A stretch of 64,000 bases of DNA from Cytobacillus purgationiresistens (GCF_030813235.1 NZ_JAUSUB010000014.1:62001-126000), one strand, 5' to 3'; shown: positions 34,794-43,669, counted from the first letter of the stretch. The notes: a model not told the origin generated them from the letters alone. Program-made: numbers and translations.

Positions 34794-35120
34794 ATGAAGT
34801 CAATATTGAGTGCACTTTCAGAACAAAATCGTTTACACATTGTTGAAATTTTACGCAACGGACCACATACAGTTGGTGAACTCGTTGAAAAAACTGGACT
34901 TCGGCAGCCTCAGGTTTCCAAGCATTTACGTGTTTTAAGTGATGCAGGAATTGTCCATGTACAACCAATAGCCAACCGCAGAGTGTACCATCTTCATCAA
35001 GAAGCCTTTAAAGAGTTAGATGATTGGCTCGATTCCTTTCGCTACCTTTGGGAAGAGAGATTCAATCAGCTGGATGATTATTTGCTCCAATTACAAAGTA
35101 AGGAAGAGAAGGATCACTAA
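34794..35120 (+). CDS. ArsR-family transcriptional repressor
   Basis: 108 residues. Winged helix with MKSILSALSEQNRLHIVEIL, GELVEKTGLRQPQVSKHLRV and the wing HVQPIANRRVYHLH. No metal-binding Cys pair is visible, so it is of the type that is paired with SRPBCC proteins. No ribosome site precedes the ATG at 34794 (or GTG at 34788), and the predicted transcription start is only a few bases away, so the mRNA may be leaderless. Followed after 16 bp by the SRPBCC gene. Confidence 0.88.
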   Translation: MKSILSALSEQNRLHIVEILRNGPHTVGELVEKTGLRQPQVSKHLRVLSDAGIVHVQPIANRRVYHLHQEAFKELDDWLDSFRYLWEERFNQLDDYLLQLQSKEEKDH

Positions 35121-35136
35121 TCTAAGGAGGAAAAAA

Positions 35137-35640
35137 ATGAAGAAATCTTTTAATGAAACCTTATCCAGAGTTGAAGGCAGAGACCTCATTATAGAACGAG
35201 TATTCAATGCACCAAGGGAGCTTGTGTTTAAAGCTTTTTCTGATTCCACTCATTTAGCTAACTGGTGGGGTCCAAAAGGGTGGACAACAACCAATTACAG
35301 AATGGAGCTTTTTCCTGAAGGAGTTTGGCATTACTGTATGCGTTCGACCGATGGACACGAGTCTTGGGGAAAATCAACTTATAAAGAGATCGTTGAACCT
35401 GAGCGAATTGTCTATATTGATGCATTCTCTGATAAGGATGAGAACACAATCGCTAATATGCCCGAGATGATGATTACTTTAAGCTTCAAAGAATATGATG
35501 GAAAAACAAATCTAATATGCCGGACACAATTTGAGTCTGAAGATGAATTGAACAAAATCATGGAAATGGGCGTAGTCGCTGGGTTAACAGAATCATGGGA
35601 TTGTCTTGAAATTCATTTAGAAGCAGCAAAAGAAGACTAA
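35137..35640 (+). CDS. SRPBCC-family (AHSA1-like) protein
   Basis: 167 residues. START-like lipid/ligand cavity fold: IERVFNAPRELVFKAFSDST, LANWWGPKGWTTTN, EIVEPERIVYIDAFSD and a long C-terminal helix. Typical partner of an ArsR repressor in two-gene operons; ligand unknown. ATG behind AAGGAGG, 16 bp after the ArsR stop. Closed by a strong terminator. Confidence 0.88.
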   Translation: MKKSFNETLSRVEGRDLIIERVFNAPRELVFKAFSDSTHLANWWGPKGWTTTNYRMELFPEGVWHYCMRSTDGHESWGKSTYKEIVEPERIVYIDAFSDKDENTIANMPEMMITLSFKEYDGKTNLICRTQFESEDELNKIMEMGVVAGLTESWDCLEIHLEAAKED

Positions 35641-35650
35641 AGCACCCTAT

Positions 35651-35687
35651 CCACCATTGAGCGTTTTAAACAATGGTGGTTTTTTTA
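35651..35687 (+). terminator. Terminator of the ArsR-SRPBCC operon
   Basis: CCACCATTG (35651-35659) and CAATGGTGG (35671-35679) followed by seven T. Confidence 0.92.
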
Positions 35688-35773
35688 ATGGCCAATAAAT
35701 AAATTCTCTCTCCATATACCACAATCATATCATCCCTCAACACATCATAAGTTAAGCAAGAGGAGGGATTGAG

Positions 35774-36382
35774 ATGAACCAGTCTTTATTTCCTGCAGGT
35801 ATTAAACCTAAACATATTCAACTGCCTAAAACAGATGTATTCGAGCCGGAAGTGTATGCTTGGACCCCGCCGCAAGCACAGGCACGAATGAACAAGAAAA
35901 TTAATAAAACACTTTGGAAGTTTATGCACGACCAAGGCTATGGACAGCCTGAATCGACGCTCACTGGAGGATTTGATTTAAAGAATAACCAGCAAGGGAT
36001 ATTGAGCCTGACTATGACGATTTACTCCTACTCAGGAGGGGCGCATGGCATTACGCTGGAAAAAGGATTGACATTTGATATCTTTAGCGGAAAATCCTAT
36101 AACTTAAAAGATTTGTTCAAAGAAGGAAGCAATTATACTGAAAAGCTGAACATCCTAATCCAAGCACAGATCGCAGAACGAAACTTAAAAGACAATCTCT
36201 TAGCTCCGTACCCAGGCATATCGGCAACCCAGCCATTTTATGTAGCAGATAAAACGCTTGTAATCTATTTTGATGTGTACGAGCTGCTTCCGTATGTTTA
36301 CGGCACTATCTATTTCCCCATTTCTATCTATTCATTGCAAGATACCATCAAAGAAGATGGGCCACTCGGCAAATTAATGTAA
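35774..36382 (+). CDS. DUF3298-domain protein (RsiV/PdaC-type domain) without a signal peptide
   Basis: 202 residues. The DUF4163/DUF3298 architecture is clear: NKKINKTLWKFMHDQG, LTMTIYSYSGGAHGITLEKG, DIFSGKSYNLKDLFKEGSNY and a Tyr/Pro-rich end. This module is normally outside the cell (RsiV binds lysozyme; PdaC is a deacetylase), yet there is no hydrophobic N-terminus. ATG behind GAGGAGGG. Either a cytoplasmic or spore-associated form, or exported by another route. Confidence 0.82.
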   Translation: MNQSLFPAGIKPKHIQLPKTDVFEPEVYAWTPPQAQARMNKKINKTLWKFMHDQGYGQPESTLTGGFDLKNNQQGILSLTMTIYSYSGGAHGITLEKGLTFDIFSGKSYNLKDLFKEGSNYTEKLNILIQAQIAERNLKDNLLAPYPGISATQPFYVADKTLVIYFDVYELLPYVYGTIYFPISIYSLQDTIKEDGPLGKLM

Positions 36383-36432
36383 AACTGATAATAATCAAAG
36401 GGCGAAGAAAGAATCCTGACTTCGCTCTCATG

Positions 36433-37188
36433 CTATTTAAATAAATGATGAAGCAGCCTGTCCTTATTTTCAAAAAACTGCTTCATCATCGAGTAATGAC
36501 TTGTTTCTTCAAGATTTACCTGCTCCATACCTTCCTCAGAAAGCTGCATCATTTTCGCCTCAGGATAAGCCATAATAATCGGTGAGTGGGTTGATATGAT
36601 AAACTGTGAACCTAAGTGAACCAGCTCATTGATTCTCGCTAACATTGACATTTGTCTAAGTGGCGACAGTGCCGCTTCAGGTTCATCAAGAATATATAGA
36701 CCATGTCCGGTAAATCTGTTCATAAAAGCGGCAAAAAAAGCTTCCCCATGAGATTGCTCATGCAACGATTTTCCACCAAATGAATCAATGATTTTCGGCG
36801 CAGTTGACAGCTCTCTATCTAGCTCCTCTATATTCGTAGCAAGATTATAATAGGTTTCAGCCCTAAAGAAAAAATGATCACTTGGCCTATCAAAGCCCTT
36901 GATAATTCGGAGATATTGGTCTAATGGACTATGTGAATCATAATTAGAGAAATTAAAGTTCAGCGTACCGCCTTCAGGGTTAAATCCTAAAGCAATAGCC
37001 ACTCCTTCCAGCAAGGTTGACTTTCCCATACCATTTTCCCCAATGATATAAGTAACATTTGGATGCAAGCTAAGCTCTTCAAAATTCCTCATCACTGGAA
37101 GATGAAACGGAAACGCTTCAAAAGATGGAATTAACTCCCTTTTCAACTCGACTTTTCTAATAAACTGTGTATCTGACATTAGCTTCAA
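36433..37188 (-). CDS. AAA/ABC-type ATPase without membrane partner
   Basis: 251 residues. Walker A GENGMGKST (about 50-58), Walker B LYILDEPEAALS, and the switch His in IISTHSPIIM; the signature region is EQSHGEAF. The layout (SMC/RecF-like head with no long coiled coil) matches the AAA_15/21-type ATPases often annotated as cytosolic ABC ATPases. Role unknown. TTG start at 37188, eight bases from GAGGAG. Translated after a small membrane protein gene 12 bp upstream. Confidence 0.85.
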   Translation of the reverse strand: MKLMSDTQFIRKVELKRELIPSFEAFPFHLPVMRNFEELSLHPNVTYIIGENGMGKSTLLEGVAIALGFNPEGGTLNFNFSNYDSHSPLDQYLRIIKGFDRPSDHFFFRAETYYNLATNIEELDRELSTAPKIIDSFGGKSLHEQSHGEAFFAAFMNRFTGHGLYILDEPEAALSPLRQMSMLARINELVHLGSQFIISTHSPIIMAYPEAKMMQLSEEGMEQVNLEETSHYSMMKQFFENKDRLLHHLFK

Positions 37189-37200
37189 TTAGCATTCTCC

Positions 37201-37389
37201 TCACGAACGCGGTTTAGGTTTAAATATGCCCTTCCCGCTAATAAAAATAAGACCAAAAAGAATAAAAATATCAATATTATGAATGGACAAGATAGGGGAA
37301 GTGCTGTGACTCATTTCATACAATCTAATCACAACACCAGCAACAGAACAAATCAATATAAGTTTAAGTAAATTAATCGATTGATCCAC
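37201..37389 (-). CDS. Small two-helix membrane protein
   Basis: 62 residues from a GTG at 37389, which is eight bases after TTAGGAG; the frame is open seven codons further to an ATG at 37410. Two hydrophobic helices (ILICSVAGVVI and IFILFGLIFISG) and a basic tail FKPKPRS. The stop TGA runs into the GAGGAG site of the ATPase gene, so the two are one operon. Confidence 0.65.
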   Translation of the reverse strand: MDQSINLLKLILICSVAGVVIRLYEMSHSTSPILSIHNIDIFILFGLIFISGKGIFKPKPRS

Positions 37390-37674
37390 TTTGTACACTC
37401 CTAATCTCATTTTTAGAGTACATTGATCTTTTTTGATTTAGGATATTCCTTTTCTTCTTCGGATATCTCTTCTCCCTTGCTGATTCAATTGTTACTGCTT
37501 ACGGTCCTTTCGTTAATAGCGCCGTGCAATTTACTCATTGGATGGTTGTCGCCGCCCTATAATAAGCCGATAAATACTAAACTCGGATTCCTCATTTTTG
37601 TCTTATATAAAATACATTCCTAAATGATATAATTAATAATCACATAGAATACATGAATCGTGAGGTATAAGAAG

Positions 37675-38235
37675 ATGAAGAATCAGTTCATAGAATTAAC
37701 AAAGCATAACAAGGGCGTTCATGTTTTTTATAATATCTCGGAGCTAGACAGTTATGTTGAAAATTGTGTTTCATACATACTTTCCAGTATCGAACAGGAC
37801 AGACATACACTCTTGATTGAGAATGATAGAATTTACGGGTTAGTCCTTGAAAAACTGGCCCCCTTACTTAATGAAGAACAATTAAAAACCATTCATTTCA
37901 TAAATAACTATGATTATTACTTCTCTACAGGCAGTTTCCACCCACCAGCGATATTTGCCTATCTCACAAAGATTGTTACACCTTTCTTTGAAAAGAAAAT
38001 TCCCTTCCAAACATGGGCACATGTTGAATGGGGTGAGCAAAAAGACATTTTCAACATCCTTGAACAATTTGAACAGGATGCCGATAAGTTAGTGATTGAG
38101 CAAGGACTCTGCTTAGTCTGTGCATATGATCAAGACAGAGTTCCACCATCGCTCCATACCTCACTAATGAGATCACATGGCTATACGTTGTATGAGGAAA
38201 ACAATATTCCTTCCACGTTATATGAAGGAAGCTAG
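37675..38235 (+). CDS. MEDS-domain (DcmR-type sensory) protein
   Basis: 186 residues. MEDS features (a RecA/KaiC-related sensor domain): HVFYNISELDSYVENCVSYI, TLLIENDRIYGLV, TIHFINNYDYYFSTGSF and CLVCAYDQDRVPPSLH. Found alone in bacilli and fused to regulators elsewhere; the ligand is unknown. The ATG at 37675 is preceded by GTGAGGTATAAGAAG. The stretch 37411-37659 holds hydrophobic open frames with stops but nothing I can name. Confidence 0.75.
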   Translation: MKNQFIELTKHNKGVHVFYNISELDSYVENCVSYILSSIEQDRHTLLIENDRIYGLVLEKLAPLLNEEQLKTIHFINNYDYYFSTGSFHPPAIFAYLTKIVTPFFEKKIPFQTWAHVEWGEQKDIFNILEQFEQDADKLVIEQGLCLVCAYDQDRVPPSLHTSLMRSHGYTLYEENNIPSTLYEGS

Positions 38236-38584
38236 CTTAATGCCCATATAAATAAGCTGTTTTCCTTATGGGAGAATGCTTCATAGCTCGCTTGTTATTT
38301 CTGCTCAAAAAACACCTCACTGTAGAATATGAATAATCTTATTCTCTCTTCAGCAAATGAATTCCTACAGAATTCAAAAAAAAATTAATGTGAGGGCAAA
38401 AGAATTTCCTTTTACATAAAAGGAACACATTTAATAACAAGAAAAAAAATATGGAGCAGACTGTCTTTCCTATCGTTTTTATCCGATTCTTACATCCTAA
38501 AAGCGGTTTCTCTTTACAACCAACCCATGACATGTAAAAATAAATTCCATATGATTAACAGGTAATAAGGAAGGCAGTGTATAT
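38236..38584. other. Gene-free stretch
   Basis: About 350 bases of AT-rich DNA between the MEDS and MarR genes. A weak inverted repeat GCCCATA / TATGGGAG lies at the left end (possible terminator). I see no credible gene, and no promoter better than chance. Confidence 0.5.
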
Positions 38585-39001
38585 ATGGTAGAGGAAGAAA
38601 TTCGCGAGCTACTCCATAAAATAACTGCGCAAATGCGGCGCAACTATGCAGATTTACTCCGTGAGTTGGATTTATATGTAGGACAGGATCAACTCCTTTG
38701 CCAACTATGGCAAGAAGACGGTATAACACAAGTACAATTAAGCGAAAAGCTCAAATGTGAACCGCCAACTGTAACCAATATGGTGAAGAAGCTTGAAGGA
38801 AGAGGAATACTGACGAGGAAACGCGACAAATCTGATGGGCGCATAAGCAGAGTATATATAACCGAAAAAGGTAGAGCCCTATATGAGCCTGTAGTGAATA
38901 TCTGGATGAATCAAACTCAGCTGCTACTAGAGGGCATTTCAACCGAGGAACGTATCAAGCTAAAAGCTCAAATGGAAAAAATGTATGATAATCTTTCATG
39001 A
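38585..39001 (+). CDS. MarR-family transcriptional regulator
   Basis: 138 residues. Winged helix with QVQLSEKLKCEPPTVTNMVK, KKLEGRGILTRKRDKSDGR (the MarR wing with Asp-x-R) and dimerising terminal helices. Binds a small phenolic ligand in most relatives. ATG behind GGAAGG. Its target is unclear: no divergent or downstream transporter is adjacent. Confidence 0.87.
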   Translation: MVEEEIRELLHKITAQMRRNYADLLRELDLYVGQDQLLCQLWQEDGITQVQLSEKLKCEPPTVTNMVKKLEGRGILTRKRDKSDGRISRVYITEKGRALYEPVVNIWMNQTQLLLEGISTEERIKLKAQMEKMYDNLS

Positions 39002-39089
39002 TTTTTCCGCATTTAAATTGTAAGAAGAATGGGATGTTTCAGTTTTTATATAAAACCTTGCGATAAATCCCATTCTAATGTTTATTTTT

Positions 39090-39374
39090 CTAAAGAGTGT
39101 GCTGCTTTTTTATCTTAACCCTATCTGTAATCCACATAATAATGATACAAACAATACTGATAACCACTATAAGAGCAGCTATCATACTCACACCCATACC
39201 TTCGAAACCGCCGATTGCCATCAATCCAATATAATGGACGATTACGCCTGCATTTAATAAAGCCAATGGATATATATAATGTTTACTATTGTATCTAACG
39301 GCTAAAACAATCCCCCATGAACATAAAACAGCAAGAAGGATGGGCAAATACAGAAACACATAATAAATGAACAT
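39090..39374 (-). CDS. Small integral membrane protein, 94 residues (possibly YesK-like)
   Basis: Three membrane helices (about 4-26, 34-55 and 62-84) with a basic C-terminus DRVKIKKQHTL. ATG at 39374 with GGAGGCGAATC. The size and layout recall the YesK family of bacilli, but no motif fixes this. A broken hydrophobic gene lies directly upstream and may be a paralogue. Confidence 0.6.
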   Translation of the reverse strand: MFIYYVFLYLPILLAVLCSWGIVLAVRYNSKHYIYPLALLNAGVIVHYIGLMAIGGFEGMGVSMIAALIVVISIVCIIIMWITDRVKIKKQHTL

Positions 39375-39386
39375 GATTCGCCTCCA

Positions 39387-39699
39387 TCACAATAAAATAA
39401 ACTGCTTGGTAGTGAATAAGTCTGCAACACTATGCTGAAACCCAAAGAAACCATTGAAAAAATAAAAAACACCTCAAAAAATGGCAACAATCGATGTACA
39501 AAAGCTCCCATCATCAAAATTATCTGCAGTATATGATTAAAAACAAAAGATGAAATAGGCAACATAATTTGGCCCGACCTTGCATTCTTTGTTGACTATC
39601 TTTAGAAAGAAAAAAGACTAATAGATTAATAATCAAAAAGATGGCCGCCACAACTACTTTTACTATGAACAAATCACACACTATCTGGAAAATATTCAT
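39387..39699 (-). pseudogene. Probable broken small membrane-protein gene
   Basis: A frame from an ATG at 39699 (MNIFQIVCDLFIVKVVVAAI, then FLSKDSQQRMQGR) is lost near 39560. A second frame continues ISSFVFNHILQIILMMGAF and LLPFFE, and a third ends NGFFGFQHSVADLFTT at 39387. Joined across two slips they give about 104 residues, similar in length and layout to the neighbour at 39090. No strong ribosome site is seen, so this is tentative. Confidence 0.35.
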
Positions 39700-39764
39700 T
39701 TCCACTATATAATGAAATGGAACATTTTTCAAATGGAGTTCATTAAATCATGCGATGATCTGCC

Positions 39765-41021
39765 TCAGTTCGCTGCTATACCTTTCTCCTTTTTAATAAT
39801 AATCACAAATAAACTAGCCACAAAGCAGAGCACACCTGCTCCTATAAAAGCGTATGTATAGGAAGCGAATCTCTCAAAAATAATCCCCCCGCCAAAGGCA
39901 GCTACGGCAGCACCGGCTTGATGGGCAGCGAAGATCCAACCATAAATAATCACGCTTTTCTCTAATCCAAAAATATTCCGCGTTATATTGATCGTTGGCG
40001 GCACAGTAGCGATCCAATCCATCCCGTAAAAAATGCTGAAAATAATCAGTAAAACATAAGAGCCTTCATATAAAGCAAAAGGCAGTAATAACAGCGATAA
40101 TCCTCTTAATGAGTAATACCAAAAGAGCAGCCAGCGATTATCGATTCGATCCGAAAGCCAGCCTGATAAAGTCGTCCCCACCAAATCAAAAATCCCCATA
40201 AATGAAAGCATGGAAGCAGCCGTAACCACTGCGATGCCAAACCCTACACAATATGATACAAAATGAGTACCTATCAGTCCGCTGGTGGAAAGACCGCAGA
40301 CAAAGAAGCTGCCTGCCAAAAGCCAAAACTCCTTCGCTTTGATTGCTTCACCTAATGCTGTAAATGCAATAATGAAAGGGTTGTTGCCTGATTTAACTGC
40401 TTTCGATTCCATGGTATCTTTAACTTCCCCATATGGCATGGTTCCAATTGCCATTGGCGATTCCTTCATTAAGAAAAACAAAATAATGAAACTAACTGCG
40501 CTTAGAAATAAAATCATCGCTACCGCATACTGCCAATTGTATCGATCAATGATGTAAGCAAGTACTGGCAGTAATACAAGCTGTCCTGTCGCAGTACTAG
40601 CCGTTAATATGCCAACTGCTAATCCTCTGCGCTTCACAAACCATTTATTTGCGATAATTGGGCTTAATACGGTTAAAAACAAACTGGAACCTAGACCAAT
40701 AATGATTCCCCATATTAAAATCAAATGCCAGGTTTCACTCATCAAGAACGTGAAAGCCAGACCAGCCATCAAGGTTCCCATGGACAGAAGCATCATCCTT
40801 TTTATGCCGATGATTTGGACAATCGCTCCCATAAACGGGCCCGATATTCCATATATAAATAAGCTGATAGCTATTGCCAAGGAAATCTTTGATCGTTCCC
40901 ACCCAAAGTCCGCTTCAAACGGAATAATGAACACCCCTGAAGAGGATCGCGTAATCCCTGCAACAATAATCGAAAAGAAAACAATAATCAGCACAATCCA
41001 GCTGTAATGGAGACGCCGCAT
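39765..41021 (-). CDS. MFS transporter of the OFA/monocarboxylate type
   Basis: About 418 residues, 12 membrane helices. Marks of the oxalate/formate antiporter-like MFS: GVFIIPFEADFGWERS, the helix 2-3 loop IQIIGIKRMM, helix 4 GLGSSLFLTVLSPIIANKWF then KRRGLAVGI, and FGLEKSVIIYGWIFAAHQAG in the second half. Cargo is probably an organic anion or drug. The ATG at 41021 is preceded by GGAAGGTATGAGG; ATGs at 41030 and 41039 are alternatives. Same strand and downstream of the MarR gene, with a palindrome in the gap. Confidence 0.85.
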   Translation of the reverse strand: MRRLHYSWIVLIIVFFSIIVAGITRSSSGVFIIPFEADFGWERSKISLAIAISLFIYGISGPFMGAIVQIIGIKRMMLLSMGTLMAGLAFTFLMSETWHLILIWGIIIGLGSSLFLTVLSPIIANKWFVKRRGLAVGILTASTATGQLVLLPVLAYIIDRYNWQYAVAMILFLSAVSFIILFFLMKESPMAIGTMPYGEVKDTMESKAVKSGNNPFIIAFTALGEAIKAKEFWLLAGSFFVCGLSTSGLIGTHFVSYCVGFGIAVVTAASMLSFMGIFDLVGTTLSGWLSDRIDNRWLLFWYYSLRGLSLLLLPFALYEGSYVLLIIFSIFYGMDWIATVPPTINITRNIFGLEKSVIIYGWIFAAHQAGAAVAAFGGGIIFERFASYTYAFIGAGVLCFVASLFVIIIKKEKGIAAN

Positions 41022-41043
41022 GAACCTCATACCTTCCATTTAC

Positions 41044-41055
41044 GGGTATATACCC
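41044..41055. promoter_or_regulatory. MarR-type operator between marR and the MFS gene
   Basis: Perfect 12-bp palindrome GGGTATATACCC, five bases before the furthest MFS start codon. The same core occurs upstream of the MarR gene (41528-41547), so one regulator probably binds both. Confidence 0.65.
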
Positions 41056-41088
41056 TTTTTGAACAAAAAAGTATCTCTTTATTTATAT

Positions 41089-41490
41089 TTAAAGACTTTT
41101 TAATAATTCTAAAAAATCCTGTGCCTTTTCTGGCCCGCCTAATTTATTTTCCACTTCCACTTGCGACTTCTCCCACAGCAATTCCCCATCTTCAAGCGTT
41201 TGATGTCCATTTTCACTAAGCGAAACCGTTGTCTCTCTATGGTCTTCACCTTTAATAAATTGTACTAAGCCCATTTTCTCCAACACTCTCACATTTCGTC
41301 CTGCAGTTGATCGATCTAATTCACACACTTTGCCAAGTTCAGTAATCGAAATTTCCTTTGCCTTTCTAATTTTGCGCAACATACTAAATTGAGCTATGTT
41401 TACACCCACAGGCTCTAGCGCTTGATTATAAAGAGCACTCACCTTTCGAGCAGCCGTTCTAAACGGAATACAATAACAAGCTTGATTCAT
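41089..41490 (-). CDS. MarR-family regulator of the adjacent MFS transporter
   Basis: 133 residues. N-terminus NQACYCIPFRTAARKVSALY has two Cys (5 and 7), then the winged helix FSMLRKIRKAKEISITELGK, ELDRSTAGRNVRVLEKMGLV and EDHRETTVSLSENGH. The Cys residues could sense redox or electrophiles, as in some MarR proteins. It lies upstream of the MFS gene on the same strand and is flanked by two copies of the same palindrome, so it likely represses itself and the pump. ATG at 41490 after AAGGAGAAGG. Confidence 0.88.
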   Translation of the reverse strand: MNQACYCIPFRTAARKVSALYNQALEPVGVNIAQFSMLRKIRKAKEISITELGKVCELDRSTAGRNVRVLEKMGLVQFIKGEDHRETTVSLSENGHQTLEDGELLWEKSQVEVENKLGGPEKAQDFLELLKSL

Positions 41491-41527
41491 AGATAGACCT
41501 TCTCCTTATAAAAGTGATTCATTCTTA

Positions 41528-41547
41528 ATACGAGTATATACCCGTAT
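41528..41547. promoter_or_regulatory. MarR-type operator upstream of marR
   Basis: ATACGAGTAT / ATACCCGTAT, a 20-bp palindrome with a single mismatch, centred about 48 bp upstream of the MarR start. It shares the core GTATATACCC with the site at 41044. Confidence 0.65.
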
Positions 41548-41565
41548 TCTTAGGTCTGCAATATT

Positions 41566-41949
41566 TATTATTCTAATTTAAGAAAATAATTTCTGATTTC
41601 CTCCGGCAATTCTTCAACGTTCATTACTTTTAACCTCCCTAACTCCTCTGTTGTCTTTATAAGATAGGTCTTATCCTCATATTCAAATAAGGTATATTGA
41701 GAAATACTTTGTGGCTGGTTGTCAAGTTCACTCAAAAACCCATAATCCTCCTTATTAAAATTAGCCTCATGCCTTTGAGCATAATCCTATCTAACTCTGA
41801 AATATCATCAGTAAAGTGGATAGACTGATATAATTCTAAAGAATCCTTAGGTGTAAACGAAGAAATGCAGCGATAATGGCTAATGCTGAGATTACAAATA
41901 TGATAATATCCTTTGGACCTTTTCTGTCCATACCTAACAATCTTATCAT
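41566..41949 (-). pseudogene. Broken membrane-anchored protein gene of unknown family
   Basis: An ATG at 41949 with AAGGAAAGG begins MIRLLGMDRKGPKDIII, then a membrane helix FVISALAIIAAF. After a frame slip it reads FTPKDSLELYQSIHFTDDIS and ELDRIMLKGM. A second slip near 41775 gives EANFNKEDYGFLSELDN, SISQYTLFEYEDKTYLIKTT and VEELPEEIRNYFLKLE, ending at 41566. Joined, it would be about 128 residues with one helix and a soluble domain. Two frameshifts make it non-functional. Family not recognised. Confidence 0.7.
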
Positions 41950-41983
41950 CCCTTTCCTTCTCGCTATTGACTGTAAGGCTGAT

Positions 41984-43030
41984 CTAAGTTTCAAGCAGGT
42001 ACGGAATTAAAAACTTTGCATCCATTCCTACTCCACAAATTAAGGAAGATCCTCGCTGGTATTGCCAAGGCAGTCCGATAAAAAACAAGCCATCAACATT
42101 GCTTAACCCTCTCTCATGAATAGGCCTTCCATCTGCCGCAATCGCATGATCTATCGATATCCAGTCATATAAAGGAGAAAATCCAGTTGACCAAACTATG
42201 CTATCAAATGTCTGTCTACTCTTGTTTTCAAATAAAATATCGGTTCCTTCAATGCTAATGACTCTAGGCATAATTTTGACTTTATTGTTTTTTATTAATG
42301 ATTTTAATTCTCCGCCAAATATAGGATCTTTCTGCTTTTGAAACCACCTTCCTTTTTTACTATCAATCCCTCCATATAAAAGACCAATCTTATCTAACCA
42401 GCTAAATATACTTCTTCCTAAAAAGCGAAGCGGCAAAAATTTAAATGGATGGCCTACTGCTATCGTTACTTCTCTCTCTTCAGCTAATTCAACAGCAATC
42501 TGCACCCCTGAATTTCCCCCTCCTACCACTAACACGGATTTCCCTGGCAGTTCTTTAGGTGATCGATAACTGGAAGAATGGATTTGAAAAATATCTTTTC
42601 CTTGATCCTTAAACACTAGAGGTATATACGGTTTTTGAAATGCACCAGTAGCCACTATAACCCTTTTGGCTTCGATTTTCCCCTTCTCTGTCAATATATA
42701 AAAACAGTCATTTCTGGTCTTATCTAATTTTTCTACTTTTACATTATGTAAAATAGGGATATCAAAATGGTGAACATACTCCTCCAGATAATCAGCTATT
42801 TCGTCTTTCGTAGGCAATCCATCCATTAAACCATCCATTTGCATTCCAGGTAGACTGCTATACTCGCGGGGAGTGAATAACACCAATGACTCATATCGCT
42901 TCCTCCATGAATCTCCAACTCTTTCATTACCATCTAAAATGGTGAAACGAATTCCCTCTTTTTTTAAGTAATATCCCATTGTAATGCCGGCTTGTCCTCC
43001 CCCAATGATCACAACATCATAGAATTCCAT
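41984..43030 (-). CDS. Flavin-dependent monooxygenase-like oxidoreductase (CzcO/FMO type)
   Basis: 348 residues with two dinucleotide folds: FAD motif VVIIGGGQAGITMGYYL (7-23) and NADPH motif SVLVVGGGNSGVQIAVEL. Between them is the FMO-like fingerprint FQIHSSSYRSP. An NAD(P)/FAD enzyme of the type associated with cation-diffusion genes or with hydroxylation of small molecules; substrate unknown. ATG at 43030 behind AAGGGGATG. Confidence 0.87.
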   Translation of the reverse strand: MEFYDVVIIGGGQAGITMGYYLKKEGIRFTILDGNERVGDSWRKRYESLVLFTPREYSSLPGMQMDGLMDGLPTKDEIADYLEEYVHHFDIPILHNVKVEKLDKTRNDCFYILTEKGKIEAKRVIVATGAFQKPYIPLVFKDQGKDIFQIHSSSYRSPKELPGKSVLVVGGGNSGVQIAVELAEEREVTIAVGHPFKFLPLRFLGRSIFSWLDKIGLLYGGIDSKKGRWFQKQKDPIFGGELKSLIKNNKVKIMPRVISIEGTDILFENKSRQTFDSIVWSTGFSPLYDWISIDHAIAADGRPIHERGLSNVDGLFFIGLPWQYQRGSSLICGVGMDAKFLIPYLLET

Positions 43031-43224
43031 CTACTCATCCCCTTCACATCATTCAAACATTCATTTGAATATAAGTATTATCCAAATGAATTAAATAGTA
43101 AAGGAGATTTTTTATTTTTCAAAAAAGTAAATAGGATTTTATATAAAAACATTAATTTCTTTAAGCTTTCACCGTTTTTGTCTCATTGCATATCCTATAG
43201 GCATATAAGAAAGAGGTGGTAATT

Positions 43225-43644
43225 TTGGCTAAACTAACGCTTGAAACAGCAAAACAGCTATTGGGAGTTGCCGAACAAAAATCCTATCAAATGGGGCTCT
43301 CAAGCAATATTGCAATTGTGGATGATGGTGCTAATTTAATTGCTTTTCTTCGAATGGATAATGCGAGGATTGCTGGTATAGAAATCTCTAAGAACAAGGC
43401 TTGGACTAGTGTAAGTATGCAGATGCCGACTGCTAATTTAGCGGAAGCAGCTCTCCCAGGCAGTCCCTCATTCGGTATAAATACAACCAATAATGGTAAA
43501 ATAGTGATCCTTGGAGGAGGCATTCCTTTAGCTAGTGAAGGCAAAATTGTTGGTGGCGTCGGGATAAGTGGAGGGAGTAGTGCCCAAGATATCGAGATTG
43601 CAAAGGAAGTAGTTCAAGCTTTTAAATGGTTAAATAAACATTAA
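43225..43644 (+). CDS. GlcG/HbpS-family (DUF336) protein
   Basis: 139 residues. Opening LTLETAKQLLGVAEQKSYQM, then IAIVDDGANLIAFLRMDNA, SKNKAWTSV and GGGIPLASEGKIVGGVGISG, the full DUF336 pattern. Members bind haem or cobalamin or act as glycolate-operon accessory proteins. I use TTG at 43225, following AGAGGTGGTAATT; the GTG at 43216 sits inside that site. Confidence 0.88.
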   Translation: MAKLTLETAKQLLGVAEQKSYQMGLSSNIAIVDDGANLIAFLRMDNARIAGIEISKNKAWTSVSMQMPTANLAEAALPGSPSFGINTTNNGKIVILGGGIPLASEGKIVGGVGISGGSSAQDIEIAKEVVQAFKWLNKH

Positions 43645-43669
43645 GAAAAAAACATTCAAAAGCTACAAT

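Noticed and set aside
37423-37623. 66-residue hydrophobic protein
   Set aside because: No ribosome site, and the alternative frame (FGYLFSLADSIVTAYGP) ends in double stops; neither could be supported.
38339-38533. 64-residue minus-strand gene
   Set aside because: No ribosome site, poly-Lys/Phe composition from AT-rich DNA, and antisense to the MarR leader.
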